Source: an uncultured Actinomycetes bacterium (GTDB taxonomy: Bacteria; Actinomycetota; Thermoleophilia; Solirubrobacterales; Solirubrobacteraceae). Taken from it: DNA of 5,446 nucleotides. The stretch is taken from positions 1 to 5,446 of the forward strand of contig CALAQT010000490.1 of NCBI GenBank assembly GCA_937888775.1, read 5' to 3'. The notes under the pieces are model-generated. The model had not been told where the DNA came from. It made no database searches and was given only the letters and a program-made list of their open reading frames with translations. Below, piece after piece: positions 1 to 4,784 of this stretch. The position numbers were made by a program, and so were the translations under genes. Numbering within the stretch: the stretch's first letter is position 1; each line of letters opens with the position of its first letter.

Positions 1-416
1 CGCCAGACGATCCTCCGCTGGATCGCCGCCGCGCGCTCGTACTCGATCAGCTGCTCGCAGATCGCCCAGGTCAGAGCCTCGAATGGATCAGGACGAGCCG
101 GGACCCGCAAGCCCGGATTGGCCCGTAGCGAGCGTCCGATCAACCGATCAAACCGGAAGCGGTCATAGAACGGGCGCAGATCCTGGTCGATCCCGAGCGC
201 GAAGCGCATCCGCTCGATGCCCCACTCCGCCGCCGCCTGGTCGCCGGCCCTGGCGCCGAACAGGAACCGGTCGTGCGTGAGCGCCGCCACGCGGATGAGG
301 ACCGGCTCCCCGTCGGCGTGCAGCAGGCGGTGCAGGACGCCGCCGCTCATGCGGGCGAGGCCGTCGAGACCGAGGCGGCGCGGGAGCCTGAAGACCCACC
401 GCGGGCTGACCTCCAT
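1..416 (-). CDS. AlkA-type DNA-3-methyladenine glycosylase, N-terminal part (cut by left edge)
   Basis: The minus-strand frame is open from an ATG at 416 to the left edge, giving 138 residues with no stop. It resembles the N-terminal half of AlkA-type DNA-3-methyladenine glycosylases, which excise alkylated bases in base-excision repair. Seen directly: an early MEVSPRWVFRLPRR stretch, a middle segment with ERMRFALGID and LRPFYDRFRFD (about residues 68-90), and PFEALTWAICEQLIEYERAA (about 111-130). The last matches the start of the helical glycosylase core, where AlkA relatives have PFEAL followed by a Q-containing helix. The helix-hairpin-helix and catalytic Asp lie beyond the edge, so activity cannot be judged. 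The start is supported by GAGGT 4 nt upstream (421-425). The frame stays open further upstream through a repeat, so a longer start (for example TTG at 545) is possible but less likely. It lies 125 bp downstream of a same-strand membrane protein gene. Confidence 0.8.
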   Translation of the reverse strand, partial: MEVSPRWVFRLPRRLGLDGLARMSGGVLHRLLHADGEPVLIRVAALTHDRFLFGARAGDQAAAEWGIERMRFALGIDQDLRPFYDRFRFDRLIGRSLRANPGLRVPARPDPFEALTWAICEQLIEYERAAAIQRRIVW

Positions 417-456
417 CCTGACCTCGATGCCTGCCCGGGCATCGACGGGCCCGGCG

Positions 457-504
457 CTCAGACCGCCAACGGGCGCGCTACTCAGACCGCCAACGGGTGC
501 ACTA
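457..504. repeat. Tandem repeat, two 24-bp units
   Basis: Two adjacent 24-bp units, 457-480 and 481-504, each begin CTCAGACCGCCAACGGG and end CTA. They differ at two positions only (C474/T498 and G477/A501). The unit is a multiple of three. If the glycosylase frame were extended upstream, each unit would encode eight residues of the type SAPVGGLS. The repeat lies in the 125-bp spacer between two minus-strand genes. It is probably non-coding; its role is unknown. Confidence 0.85.
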
Positions 505-515
505 TTCAGGGCGCT

Positions 516-531
516 GCCGGCGCGCGCCGGC
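516..531 (-). terminator. GC palindrome, possible terminator hairpin
   Basis: GCCGGCGCGCGCCGGC is a perfect 16-bp palindrome that could fold as a 6-bp stem with a GCGC loop. It starts 10 nt after the stop codon of the minus-strand gene 542-904. That position suits a transcription-ending or RNA-stabilising hairpin, but no T run follows, so factor-independent termination is doubtful. Confidence 0.4.
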
Positions 532-541
532 GCGCGGCCGT

Positions 542-904
542 TCAATCGCCTGGCTTGGCGATCAGATGGACGTCGACCAGAAACGTCCGGCTGCCGACGA
601 TCGGCAGCATGTCAACGGACCGTCGCGGTGTCAGACGCCGGTTGCGAGCGAGCTTGCGGCTGCTGTGGCGTCTGACCAGCGCGAGCGTCGCGGCGCCGGC
701 GACGAACCCGGTCGCCGCCACGGCGGCAACCTGGACCGAGGCGAGCGAGACGTGCGATATGGGCTCCAGGGCTCGAACCTCGGCGAGCACGGGCAGACCG
801 TCGACCGTCTCCTCCGCGATGTCGTCGTCGAATACCAGCTCATAGGGCTCGCGGACGTCGGCGTCAGCGAGCGCGTCGGTGATCGTGCGCGCTTGGTCGC
901 TCAT
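542..904 (-). CDS. Small protein with one membrane helix, function unknown
   Basis: This 120-residue protein of unknown function has an acidic N-terminal half (YELVFDDDIAEETVDGLPVL, residues 21-40). A hydrophobic Ala/Val-rich helix follows at about 54-78 (VSLASVQVAAVAATGFVAGA and onward). Next comes a strongly basic stretch (RRHSSRKLARNRRLTPRR, 78-95) and a short C-terminal segment, LPIVGSRTFLVDVHLI. By the positive-inside rule the basic tail should be cytoplasmic and the acidic half outside, although no signal peptide is seen. I recall similar small proteins in Solirubrobacterales but know no function for them. I chose ATG at 904; an in-frame GTG at 913 would add three residues. Neither has a clear ribosome binding site. 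It is transcribed toward the glycosylase gene and divergently from the PLP enzyme gene. The acidic/basic layout and coding-like base use argue that it is real. Confidence 0.7.
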   Translation of the reverse strand: MSDQARTITDALADADVREPYELVFDDDIAEETVDGLPVLAEVRALEPISHVSLASVQVAAVAATGFVAGAATLALVRRHSSRKLARNRRLTPRRSVDMLPIVGSRTFLVDVHLIAKPGD

Positions 905-1016
905 GGATCGCACATGGTGACAGCGTGCGCGGTCATCGGCAAGCCGCGCTCACAAGGTGCCGCTCAGTGAGAGGGATCAGCAGGCGTTCGCGCGCGGCCG
1001 CGTCGATCCGGCTCGT

Positions 1017-1022
1017 TACGAT
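1017..1022 (+). promoter_or_regulatory. Candidate -10 box for the PLP enzyme gene
   Basis: TACGAT, followed by AGTGGCG, matches the TAnnnT form of a -10 element and sits in a locally less GC-rich spot, 83 nt upstream of the ATG at 1106. No convincing -35 hexamer is found 16-18 nt upstream. Transcription would start near 1029 and leave a leader of about 77 nt that includes the palindrome at 1054-1069. Confidence 0.4.
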
Positions 1023-1053
1023 AGTGGCGCCACCGCAGCTTGGTGAACGCGTG

Positions 1054-1069
1054 GCTCGCGCGCGCGAGC
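1054..1069. promoter_or_regulatory. Perfect 16-bp palindrome in the 5' leader
   Basis: GCTCGCGCGCGCGAGC is its own reverse complement. It lies between the candidate -10 box and the ATG at 1106. It could be an operator for a dimeric repressor, or in RNA a 6-bp stem with a GCGC loop, extendable by two G-U pairs. Which of these holds, or whether it is chance in GC-rich DNA, cannot be told from sequence alone. Confidence 0.4.
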
Positions 1070-1105
1070 TGGTGGATCCCGAGCGCCATCCGACCGGAAA
1101 GCCAT

Positions 1106-2368
1106 ATGCCGACTTCGATCGATGTCTTCGCCAAGGCCCGCGAGCACGAACGCCTGGCCCAACTCAAAGCCGCACGAGAGCTCGACGCACTGCCATATTT
1201 CCGCGTCCTGGAAGGACCAACCCTTCCGGTGGTGCAGATGGAGGGCAAGCGGCGGATCATGCTCGGATCCAACAATTACCTCGGCCTGACCGGAGATGAG
1301 CGGGTCAGGCAGGGCGCGCTGGACGCGATCTCACGCTACGGCACGGGACTGACCGGCTCGCGTTTTCTCAACGGCACGATCGACCTGCACATCGAGCTCG
1401 AGAACGAGCTGGCAGATTGGCTTGGAACCGAGGCTGCGCTCGTGTTCACGACCGGCCACCAGGCCAACCTGGGCGCGCTGGGGACGATCCTCGCCCCCGG
1501 CGACACCGTGGTGGCCGATTCAGGCGACCACGCCTCGATCCTTGACGGCTGCATCCTCTCGGGCGCCAAGCTGCGAACGTTTCGTCACAACCGAATCGAT
1601 CTGCTGGAACGCAGGCTGGAGAAGGCCGCGCAGGACGGGGGCGGGATCCTGGTCGTGGTCGACGGGGTCTTCTCGATGGAGGGCGACGTAGCGCCGCTGC
1701 CGGAGATCGCGGATCTGTGCGCGCGCTTCGGAGCCCGGCTGATGGTCGATGAGGCGCACGCGCTCGGAGTGCTGGGGGCACGAGGGGCCGGCACGTCGGA
1801 ACTGTTCGGGGTCGAGGACCGGGTCGATCTGCGGATGGCCACGTTCTCCAAGTCGCTGGCCTCGTGCGGCGGCGTAATCGCGGGCCCGGCGGACGTGATC
1901 GAGTTTCTGCAGATCCAGGCACGGCCGTTCATGTTCACGGCCTCAGGGGTACCGGCCGCGGTCGGTGCAGCGCTGGCCGCGGTGCGGATCTGCCGCTCGG
2001 ACGAGGGGCCGACGCTGTTTGCACGCGTGCTTGACAACGCCCGATTCCTGCACGCCGGTTTGAGCGACCTGGGCTTTCAGGTCGTACCGCCGACCCGGCT
2101 AGCCGACGGGACCGAGGTGATCACCCCGGTGGTGCCCGTCGTGGTGGGCGACGACTGGAAGGCCGCGCTGCTGTGGAAGGCCCTCTACGAGGCCGGCGTG
2201 TTCGTCAACGTCGCGCTGCATCCTGCCGTGCCGCCCGCGGGTGCGCTGCTGCGCACGAGCGTCATGGCCACGCACGATCACGACACGCTCGGCCAGGCGC
2301 TGGAGCTGTTCGGTGCCGCCAAGCGCGCGTTCGAGGCCGAGCACGGGCCATTGCCCGGCGGCAAATAG
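1106..2368 (+). CDS. PLP-dependent alpha-oxoamine synthase-type enzyme (KBL/BioF/SPT family)
   Basis: This 420-residue fold-type I PLP enzyme belongs to the family containing glycine C-acetyltransferase (KBL), 8-amino-7-oxononanoate synthase (BioF) and serine palmitoyltransferase. Those enzymes condense an amino acid with an acyl-CoA and release CO2. Visible residues: SNNYLG (55-60), the PLP-stacking His142 in DHASILDG, Asp215 and His218 in MVDEAHALG, the Schiff-base Lys249 in TFSKSLASCGG, and Arg383 in LLRTSVMATH, the position that holds the substrate carboxylate. ARPFMFTAS (272-280) resembles serine palmitoyltransferases more than BioF. The length is normal for the family. I chose ATG 1106 because GGAAAG precedes it and the family N-terminus starts there; a TTG at 1040 would add 22 unlikely residues. 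No biotin, threonine-dehydrogenase or acyl-carrier gene is adjacent, so the substrate is undetermined. The gene stands alone on the plus strand. Cytosolic location is inferred. Confidence 0.9.
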   Translation: MPTSIDVFAKAREHERLAQLKAARELDALPYFRVLEGPTLPVVQMEGKRRIMLGSNNYLGLTGDERVRQGALDAISRYGTGLTGSRFLNGTIDLHIELENELADWLGTEAALVFTTGHQANLGALGTILAPGDTVVADSGDHASILDGCILSGAKLRTFRHNRIDLLERRLEKAAQDGGGILVVVDGVFSMEGDVAPLPEIADLCARFGARLMVDEAHALGVLGARGAGTSELFGVEDRVDLRMATFSKSLASCGGVIAGPADVIEFLQIQARPFMFTASGVPAAVGAALAAVRICRSDEGPTLFARVLDNARFLHAGLSDLGFQVVPPTRLADGTEVITPVVPVVVGDDWKAALLWKALYEAGVFVNVALHPAVPPAGALLRTSVMATHDHDTLGQALELFGAAKRAFEAEHGPLPGGK

Positions 2369-2374
2369 CCGTTC

Positions 2375-2402
2375 CGCACTTGTCCAACCACGCACAAGTG
2401 CG
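2375..2402 (+). terminator. Stem-loop after the PLP enzyme gene
   Basis: CGCACTTGT (2375-2383) pairs perfectly with ACAAGTGCG (2394-2402) around a 10-nt loop, starting 6 nt past the TAG stop. No T run follows on the plus strand (the next bases are CGGCGAGAGAAAAAA). It may end transcription weakly or protect the 3' end. Confidence 0.5.
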
Positions 2403-2410
2403 CGGCGAGA

Positions 2411-2431
2411 GAAAAAAGGCGCTCTAAGCGC
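2411..2431 (-). terminator. Terminator-like element facing the minus strand
   Basis: Read on the minus strand, GCGCT-TAG-AGCGC forms a 5-bp stem with a 3-nt loop, followed by CTTTTTTC. This is the classic layout of an intrinsic terminator, though the stem is short. No minus-strand gene lies immediately to its right, so it would stop antisense transcription entering the PLP enzyme gene. A run of six A/T is unusual in this GC-rich window. Confidence 0.35.
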
Positions 2432-2451
2432 ACCCTTCGACAGTTGTGACA

Positions 2452-2480
2452 TTGCTGTTACCGAATCGTTGTCGTAGGTT
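2452..2480 (+). promoter_or_regulatory. Likely promoter of the mIHF-like gene
   Basis: TTGCTG (2452-2457) and TAGGTT (2475-2480) are separated by 17 bp. The hexamers match TTGnnn and TAnnnT, as expected for a housekeeping-sigma promoter. The surrounding 2440-2485 stretch is the most AT-rich part of the window. Transcription would begin near 2487, about 200 nt before the ATG at 2691. An overlapping TTGTGA at 2444 is too far from the -10 to serve. Confidence 0.55.
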
Positions 2481-2486
2481 TTGATC

Positions 2487-2690
2487 ACGGAACGGTGGTG
2501 GTCAGTCTGGTGGCGCGAAGAGCGAAATCGGGGAGGCGGCCAGGCCCCCGTGAGTCGAAGCACCGAGCCGCACGGCTCAAGACGAGATCGCAGGCCCGGC
2601 CGGACCGCGACGAGGAGATGCGTCGTCGGCTGCCGCTATTCAACAACGTCCGCCCAGGGCGGACCAAACCGCAGGAAGAGATAGAGCTAC
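2487..2690 (+). promoter_or_regulatory. Long structured 5' leader of the mIHF-like gene
   Basis: The roughly 200 nt between the predicted transcription start and the ATG at 2691 hold no convincing gene. They contain three hairpins: GAGCC/GGCTC (2565-2569 with 2574-2578, loop GCAC), CGACGA/TCGTCG (2608-2613 with 2623-2628, 9-nt loop) and GTCCGCC/GGCGGAC (2648-2654 with 2658-2664, loop CAG). The last stem ends 8 nt before the ribosome binding site AGGAAGAG (2673-2680). This layout fits a leader controlling translation or RNA stability. I recognise no named riboswitch or leader family. Confidence 0.4.
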
Positions 2691-3038
2691 ATGACGCAGA
2701 CCACCCTGATGACCCCAGGCCCGCAGAGACTGCGGGCGCTGGAGCGAGCCAATGAGGTCAGGCTCGCGCGCGCGGATCTCAAGAGGCGCATCGCCGTCGG
2801 CGAGATGTCGGCCGCGGAAGTCATCCTCGTCTGTCCTGAAGAGGCGAGCAGCTGGTCCGTGGGCGACCTGCTGATGAGTCAGCGCCGTTGGGGGAGCACG
2901 AGGTGCCGGAAGTTCCTCTCACGAAACGCCATCAACGAGACCAAGCCTGTCGGAGCGTTGACCGAGCGCCAGCGCCACGTGCTGGCCAGCCAGCTTCAGA
3001 CCTGCGTCTCGAGCGAGATGGCGCTCGTAGAAGTCTGA
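2691..3038 (+). CDS. Actinobacterial-type integration host factor (mIHF-like) DNA-binding protein
   Basis: This 115-residue protein resembles mIHF, a small nucleoid-associated protein that binds and bends DNA through a helix-two-turns-helix fold. mIHF is unrelated to the HU-like alpha/beta IHF of proteobacteria. Shared features, in order: a basic N-terminal helix, LRALERANEVRLARADLKRR (14-33); the GEMSAAEVIL segment (37-46); a short linker; SVGDLLMSQRRWGSTRCRKF (56-75), where mIHF has the GxGxxRAxxIM DNA-contact loop; and the closing GALTERQRHVLASQL (88-102). The loop keeps Gly68, Arg71 and Lys74, but its first Gly is replaced (RRWG instead of PGVG). The length is close to that of actinobacterial mIHF. 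ATG 2691 is chosen because AGGAAGAG lies 10 nt upstream; the next ATG (2709) has no site. The gene has its own promoter and long leader and is followed by two hairpins, so it is probably a single-gene transcript. Confidence 0.8.
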   Translation: MTQTTLMTPGPQRLRALERANEVRLARADLKRRIAVGEMSAAEVILVCPEEASSWSVGDLLMSQRRWGSTRCRKFLSRNAINETKPVGALTERQRHVLASQLQTCVSSEMALVEV

Positions 3039-3048
3039 GGACCGCGCT

Positions 3049-3068
3049 GGGCCTGAATGATCAGGCCC
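3049..3068 (+). terminator. Perfect hairpin after the mIHF-like gene
   Basis: GGGCCTGA (3049-3056) pairs perfectly with TCAGGCCC (3061-3068) around the tetraloop ATGA, beginning 10 nt after the TGA stop. No T run follows. In high-GC actinobacteria, strong hairpins without T runs are common at gene ends. It directly abuts a second, larger hairpin. Confidence 0.65.
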
Positions 3069-3108
3069 TCCGGGACGTGCACCGCGCAAACGCGAGGCAC
3101 GTCCCGGA
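3069..3108. terminator. Long perfect hairpin between convergent genes
   Basis: TCCGGGACGTGC (3069-3080) pairs without mismatch with GCACGTCCCGGA (3097-3108). Inside, CGCG (3083-3086) pairs with CGCG (3091-3094) around a CAAA loop. The structure is symmetrical enough to act on either strand. It sits between the plus-strand mIHF-like gene (stop at 3038) and the minus-strand membrane protein gene (stop at 3144), so a bidirectional terminator is the natural reading. Confidence 0.7.
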
Positions 3109-3143
3109 AGCGCCCCAGCGAGGCGCACCTGGCCCGCCCCGAG

Positions 3144-3527
3144 TCAGATGTGGATCCCGAGCGGCACTGGACTGGTTCCGGCAAAGAAGAAGAACCAGAC
3201 CACGAACCCCGCCAGCGTGATCCCCGCGCTGACCACGAGCACGCCCTCCAGCATCAGATGCCCTGGATCGTCGCGGCCCCGCGCCCGGCAATTGGCGCGG
3301 TAGACGTCGCTGAGCTTTGCCAGCGCGGCCGCGACCGCCATGATCGTGAGCACGACACCGAGGAAGGCCGCGCCCAGCGCGGTGCCGAGCGAGGAGGTCG
3401 CGCCCTGGATCTGAGAACCGACCCACAGCCAGAGCAGCGGCGTGCCCACCCAGAGGCCGAGGCTCCCGATGAACATGATCAGAACGACCAGGATCGCGCC
3501 GGCGCCCGTCCTCAGCAGCTCGCGCAT
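3144..3527 (-). CDS. Small multi-pass membrane protein, function unknown
   Basis: This 127-residue integral membrane protein belongs to no family with a function I know. Hydrophobic segments lie at about residues 8-38 (AILVVLIMFIGSLGLWVGTP and onward, long enough for a kinked helix or a helix plus re-entrant part), 47-70 (LGTALGAAFLGVVLTIMAVA) and 92-117 (GVLVVSAGITLAGFVVWFFF). GTPLLWLWVGSQIQ (28-41) is rich in Gly and Trp and looks like a conserved motif. A basic loop, YRANCRARGRDD (76-87), between helices 2 and 3 is probably cytoplasmic. ATG 3527 is used; GAGCAGG lies just upstream but too close to be a good ribosome binding site, and the spacing suggests read-through translation from the gene 47 bp upstream. 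It is the last gene of the minus-strand cluster and meets the mIHF-like gene tail to tail. Confidence 0.8.
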   Translation of the reverse strand: MRELLRTGAGAILVVLIMFIGSLGLWVGTPLLWLWVGSQIQGATSSLGTALGAAFLGVVLTIMAVAAALAKLSDVYRANCRARGRDDPGHLMLEGVLVVSAGITLAGFVVWFFFFAGTSPVPLGIHI

Positions 3528-3562
3528 GCCTGCTCAGAATAGTGGTCGGCGGGAAACCCTCA

Positions 3563-3587
3563 GGGCTGCGATGGTCAACCGCAGCCC
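3563..3587 (-). repeat. Hairpin enclosing the stop codon of the 171-residue protein gene
   Basis: GGGCTGCG (3563-3570) pairs perfectly with CGCAGCCC (3580-3587). The 9-nt loop contains the TGA stop (3575-3577 on the minus strand). It could weaken transcription or mark an RNA-processing point before the membrane protein gene. No T run follows. Confidence 0.45.
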
Positions 3588-4090
3588 AGGGCTAACGGAC
3601 AGCCAGAGGAGAGCTTGACCTGCCACCAGCCCATCAGCATCCCGATCAGACCGAGGCGCGGCCTGACCTGCCACACACCGCATCCAGGCGTACCCAGCTC
3701 ACTGCAGGAGACGCGGGCGAAGCGGTGGGCAACGGGATCGAGGAGCATCCGCTCCAGAACCAGCCGCTTCTCTGACTGCTCGTCGACCCGCTCCGCGATC
3801 GTCACCCGCGCGCTGCGCATGCGTTCGGCGAGCTCGTCGCGGATGCGCTCGAGCTCTCCGAGATCCAGCAGCCGAGGCTCGCTTGGGGCTTGGGCCGGCA
3901 GCTCGATGCCACCCATCGGATAGGTGGTGACGAAAGCGTCGGCGAGCTGTCGTTCGAGCCGCGCGAGCTGAGTGCGGAGCGATCGCCTGGCCGCCCGCTC
4001 GCCGACCTCAGTTCCCGGCTCCCCTAGCGCACCCGGGACGTCCGCGGGACGGCCCCGCAGAGCGTCCTGCACCGGCTGCGAAAGCTCCAT
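3575..4090 (-). CDS. Coiled-coil protein with conserved-looking Cys/Trp-rich tail, function unknown
   Basis: This 171-residue soluble protein of unknown function has three parts. A variable N-terminus (1-30) is followed by charged helices likely to form coiled coils, RAARRSLRTQLARLERQLAD (32-51) and LLDLGELERIRDELAERMRS (74-93), the second continuing to about 118. A compact tail starts near 119: CSELGTPGCGVWQVRPRLGL (129-148), then MLMGWWQVKLSSGCPL (151-166). Four cysteines (129, 137, 164, 170) lie in that tail and could bind a metal or form disulfides, but they match no standard zinc-finger spacing. I recall similar tails in Solirubrobacterales proteins without an assigned role. The start is ATG 4090, not the in-frame ATG 18 nt upstream at 4108, because a complete ribosome binding site ends 4 nt before 4090 and overlaps the longer start. 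It lies 37 bp after the B3/B4 gene. Confidence 0.8.
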   Translation of the reverse strand: MELSQPVQDALRGRPADVPGALGEPGTEVGERAARRSLRTQLARLERQLADAFVTTYPMGGIELPAQAPSEPRLLDLGELERIRDELAERMRSARVTIAERVDEQSEKRLVLERMLLDPVAHRFARVSCSELGTPGCGVWQVRPRLGLIGMLMGWWQVKLSSGCPLALGCG

Positions 4091-4094
4091 CGCT

Positions 4095-4104
4095 CCTCCT
4101 TTCT
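4095..4104 (-). promoter_or_regulatory. Full-length Shine-Dalgarno site fixing the start at 4090
   Basis: On the minus strand AGAAAGGAGG precedes the ATG at 4090 by 4 nt. All ten bases match the complement of the usual bacterial 16S rRNA 3' tail, far stronger than the sites of the neighbouring genes. A -10-like TAACCT (4115-4120, minus strand) just upstream, without a clear -35, hints at a separate promoter with a very short leader. Confidence 0.75.
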
Positions 4105-4127
4105 GCAAGCGGTCAGGTTACCACCCC

Positions 4128-4784
4128 CTACCTTGCCTCGAGCAGCTCGGCGCACAGCCACATGGCCTCCTCGACGTGGATCGCCGGTACGCCCGCCACC
4201 CCGACTGTGAACAGCACCACGCGCGGGGTCTGGGCGCTCACCTGATGACCGGCGGCCAGCTCGCCGAACAGCAGACCGTGGACCCGCTGCGCGTCGGCGA
4301 CGGCCAGGCGTCCGGGCGCCAACGCGCGGCCGCCCTCGTCGCCGAGACGGTCCCCGGCCGCCGTGGTACGGATCCCAAGGCCCTCGGCGGCCACATGGCG
4401 CGCATCGAGCGCCCACACCGGAACGCCCGTCTCGACCAGTGCGATCAGCATCGAATCGTGCACCAGATCCCGGGAGCGGAACCCGCCGTGCAACAGACGC
4501 GCGACGGCCGCCTGTTCGCTGGGAATCCGGTCGACGTCGGGGTCAAGGCCGATCTGGCGAAAGAATGACCTGTAGGCGTGTGGCACTGCTTTGGTCCGCA
4601 TCGTCACGACGGTCGCCCCCCGGTAGCGGTCCGCGAGTCCGCTCAGCCGCCGCCTGACCTCACGCGGACTCTCACGCGGGCCCGCGTCGATCGCGAGCCA
4701 ATCAAGTCGTAGCTCCGGGAACTCGCCTAGCACGCGCGCCTCGATGAGGCCCGCGCGCAACGCAGGATGCGTGCCCTCGCTCAC
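4128..4784 (-). CDS. Solo B3/B4 domain protein (PheRS beta-subunit B3/4-like)
   Basis: This 218-residue protein is built around the B3/B4 domain, otherwise found in the beta subunit of phenylalanyl-tRNA synthetase, where it serves editing. Stand-alone copies form a separate family whose substrate is not settled; removal of mischarged aminoacyl-tRNA is a reasonable guess. Seen: VPHAYRSFFRQIGLDPDVDR (67-86), followed by IPSEQAAVARLLHGG (87-101), the family pattern of an AYR-like motif then P-SE. Next come LVHDSMLIALVETGVPVWAL (107-126), LGIRT with AGDRLG (136-148), a LAPGRLAVADA strand (155-165) and the closing VAGVPAIHVEEAMWLCAELL (196-215). No anticodon-binding, B1 or B5 domain is present, so it is not a PheRS fragment. 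The start is a GTG overlapping the upstream stop (GTGA, 4 bp), which implies translational coupling to the thioredoxin-fold gene. No strong ribosome binding site is seen. Confidence 0.85.
   Translation of the reverse strand: MSEGTHPALRAGLIEARVLGEFPELRLDWLAIDAGPRESPREVRRRLSGLADRYRGATVVTMRTKAVPHAYRSFFRQIGLDPDVDRIPSEQAAVARLLHGGFRSRDLVHDSMLIALVETGVPVWALDARHVAAEGLGIRTTAAGDRLGDEGGRALAPGRLAVADAQRVHGLLFGELAAGHQVSAQTPRVVLFTVGVAGVPAIHVEEAMWLCAELLEAR

Noticed and set aside
273..845. Plus-strand open frame of about 190 codons
   Set aside because: It lies opposite the glycosylase and the 542-904 protein, is Arg/Ala/Thr-rich with no recognisable motif, and spans the tandem repeat. It is a shadow of the minus-strand genes.
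1446..1922. Minus-strand open frame of about 158 codons inside the PLP enzyme gene
   Set aside because: It is Arg/Pro-rich shadow sequence opposite the catalytic core of a well-supported enzyme gene.
2445..2460. CRP-like site (GTGAC and GTTAC half sites)
   Set aside because: The second half mismatches and the spacing gives only weak symmetry, so it was not listed as a feature.
2432..2690. Possible tRNA or known riboswitch in the long intergenic region
   Set aside because: No T-loop GGTTCGA signature, cloverleaf or recognisable riboswitch core was found; only isolated hairpins are present.
2495..2755. Plus-strand open frame of 86 codons in the mIHF leader
   Set aside because: The product is basic and low in hydrophobic residues, it overlaps the mIHF-like start in another frame, and the region folds into hairpins. 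It is more likely non-coding leader.
3057..3542. Plus-strand open frame of about 161 codons
   Set aside because: Its product is low-complexity His/Arg/Asp/Glu-rich sequence antisense to the membrane protein gene, and it would begin inside the hairpin at 3049-3068. The minus-strand frame gives clean membrane helices.
3972..4568. Plus-strand open frame of about 198 codons
   Set aside because: It is antisense to the clearly recognisable B3/B4 gene and the start of the 171-residue protein gene, with no domain of its own.
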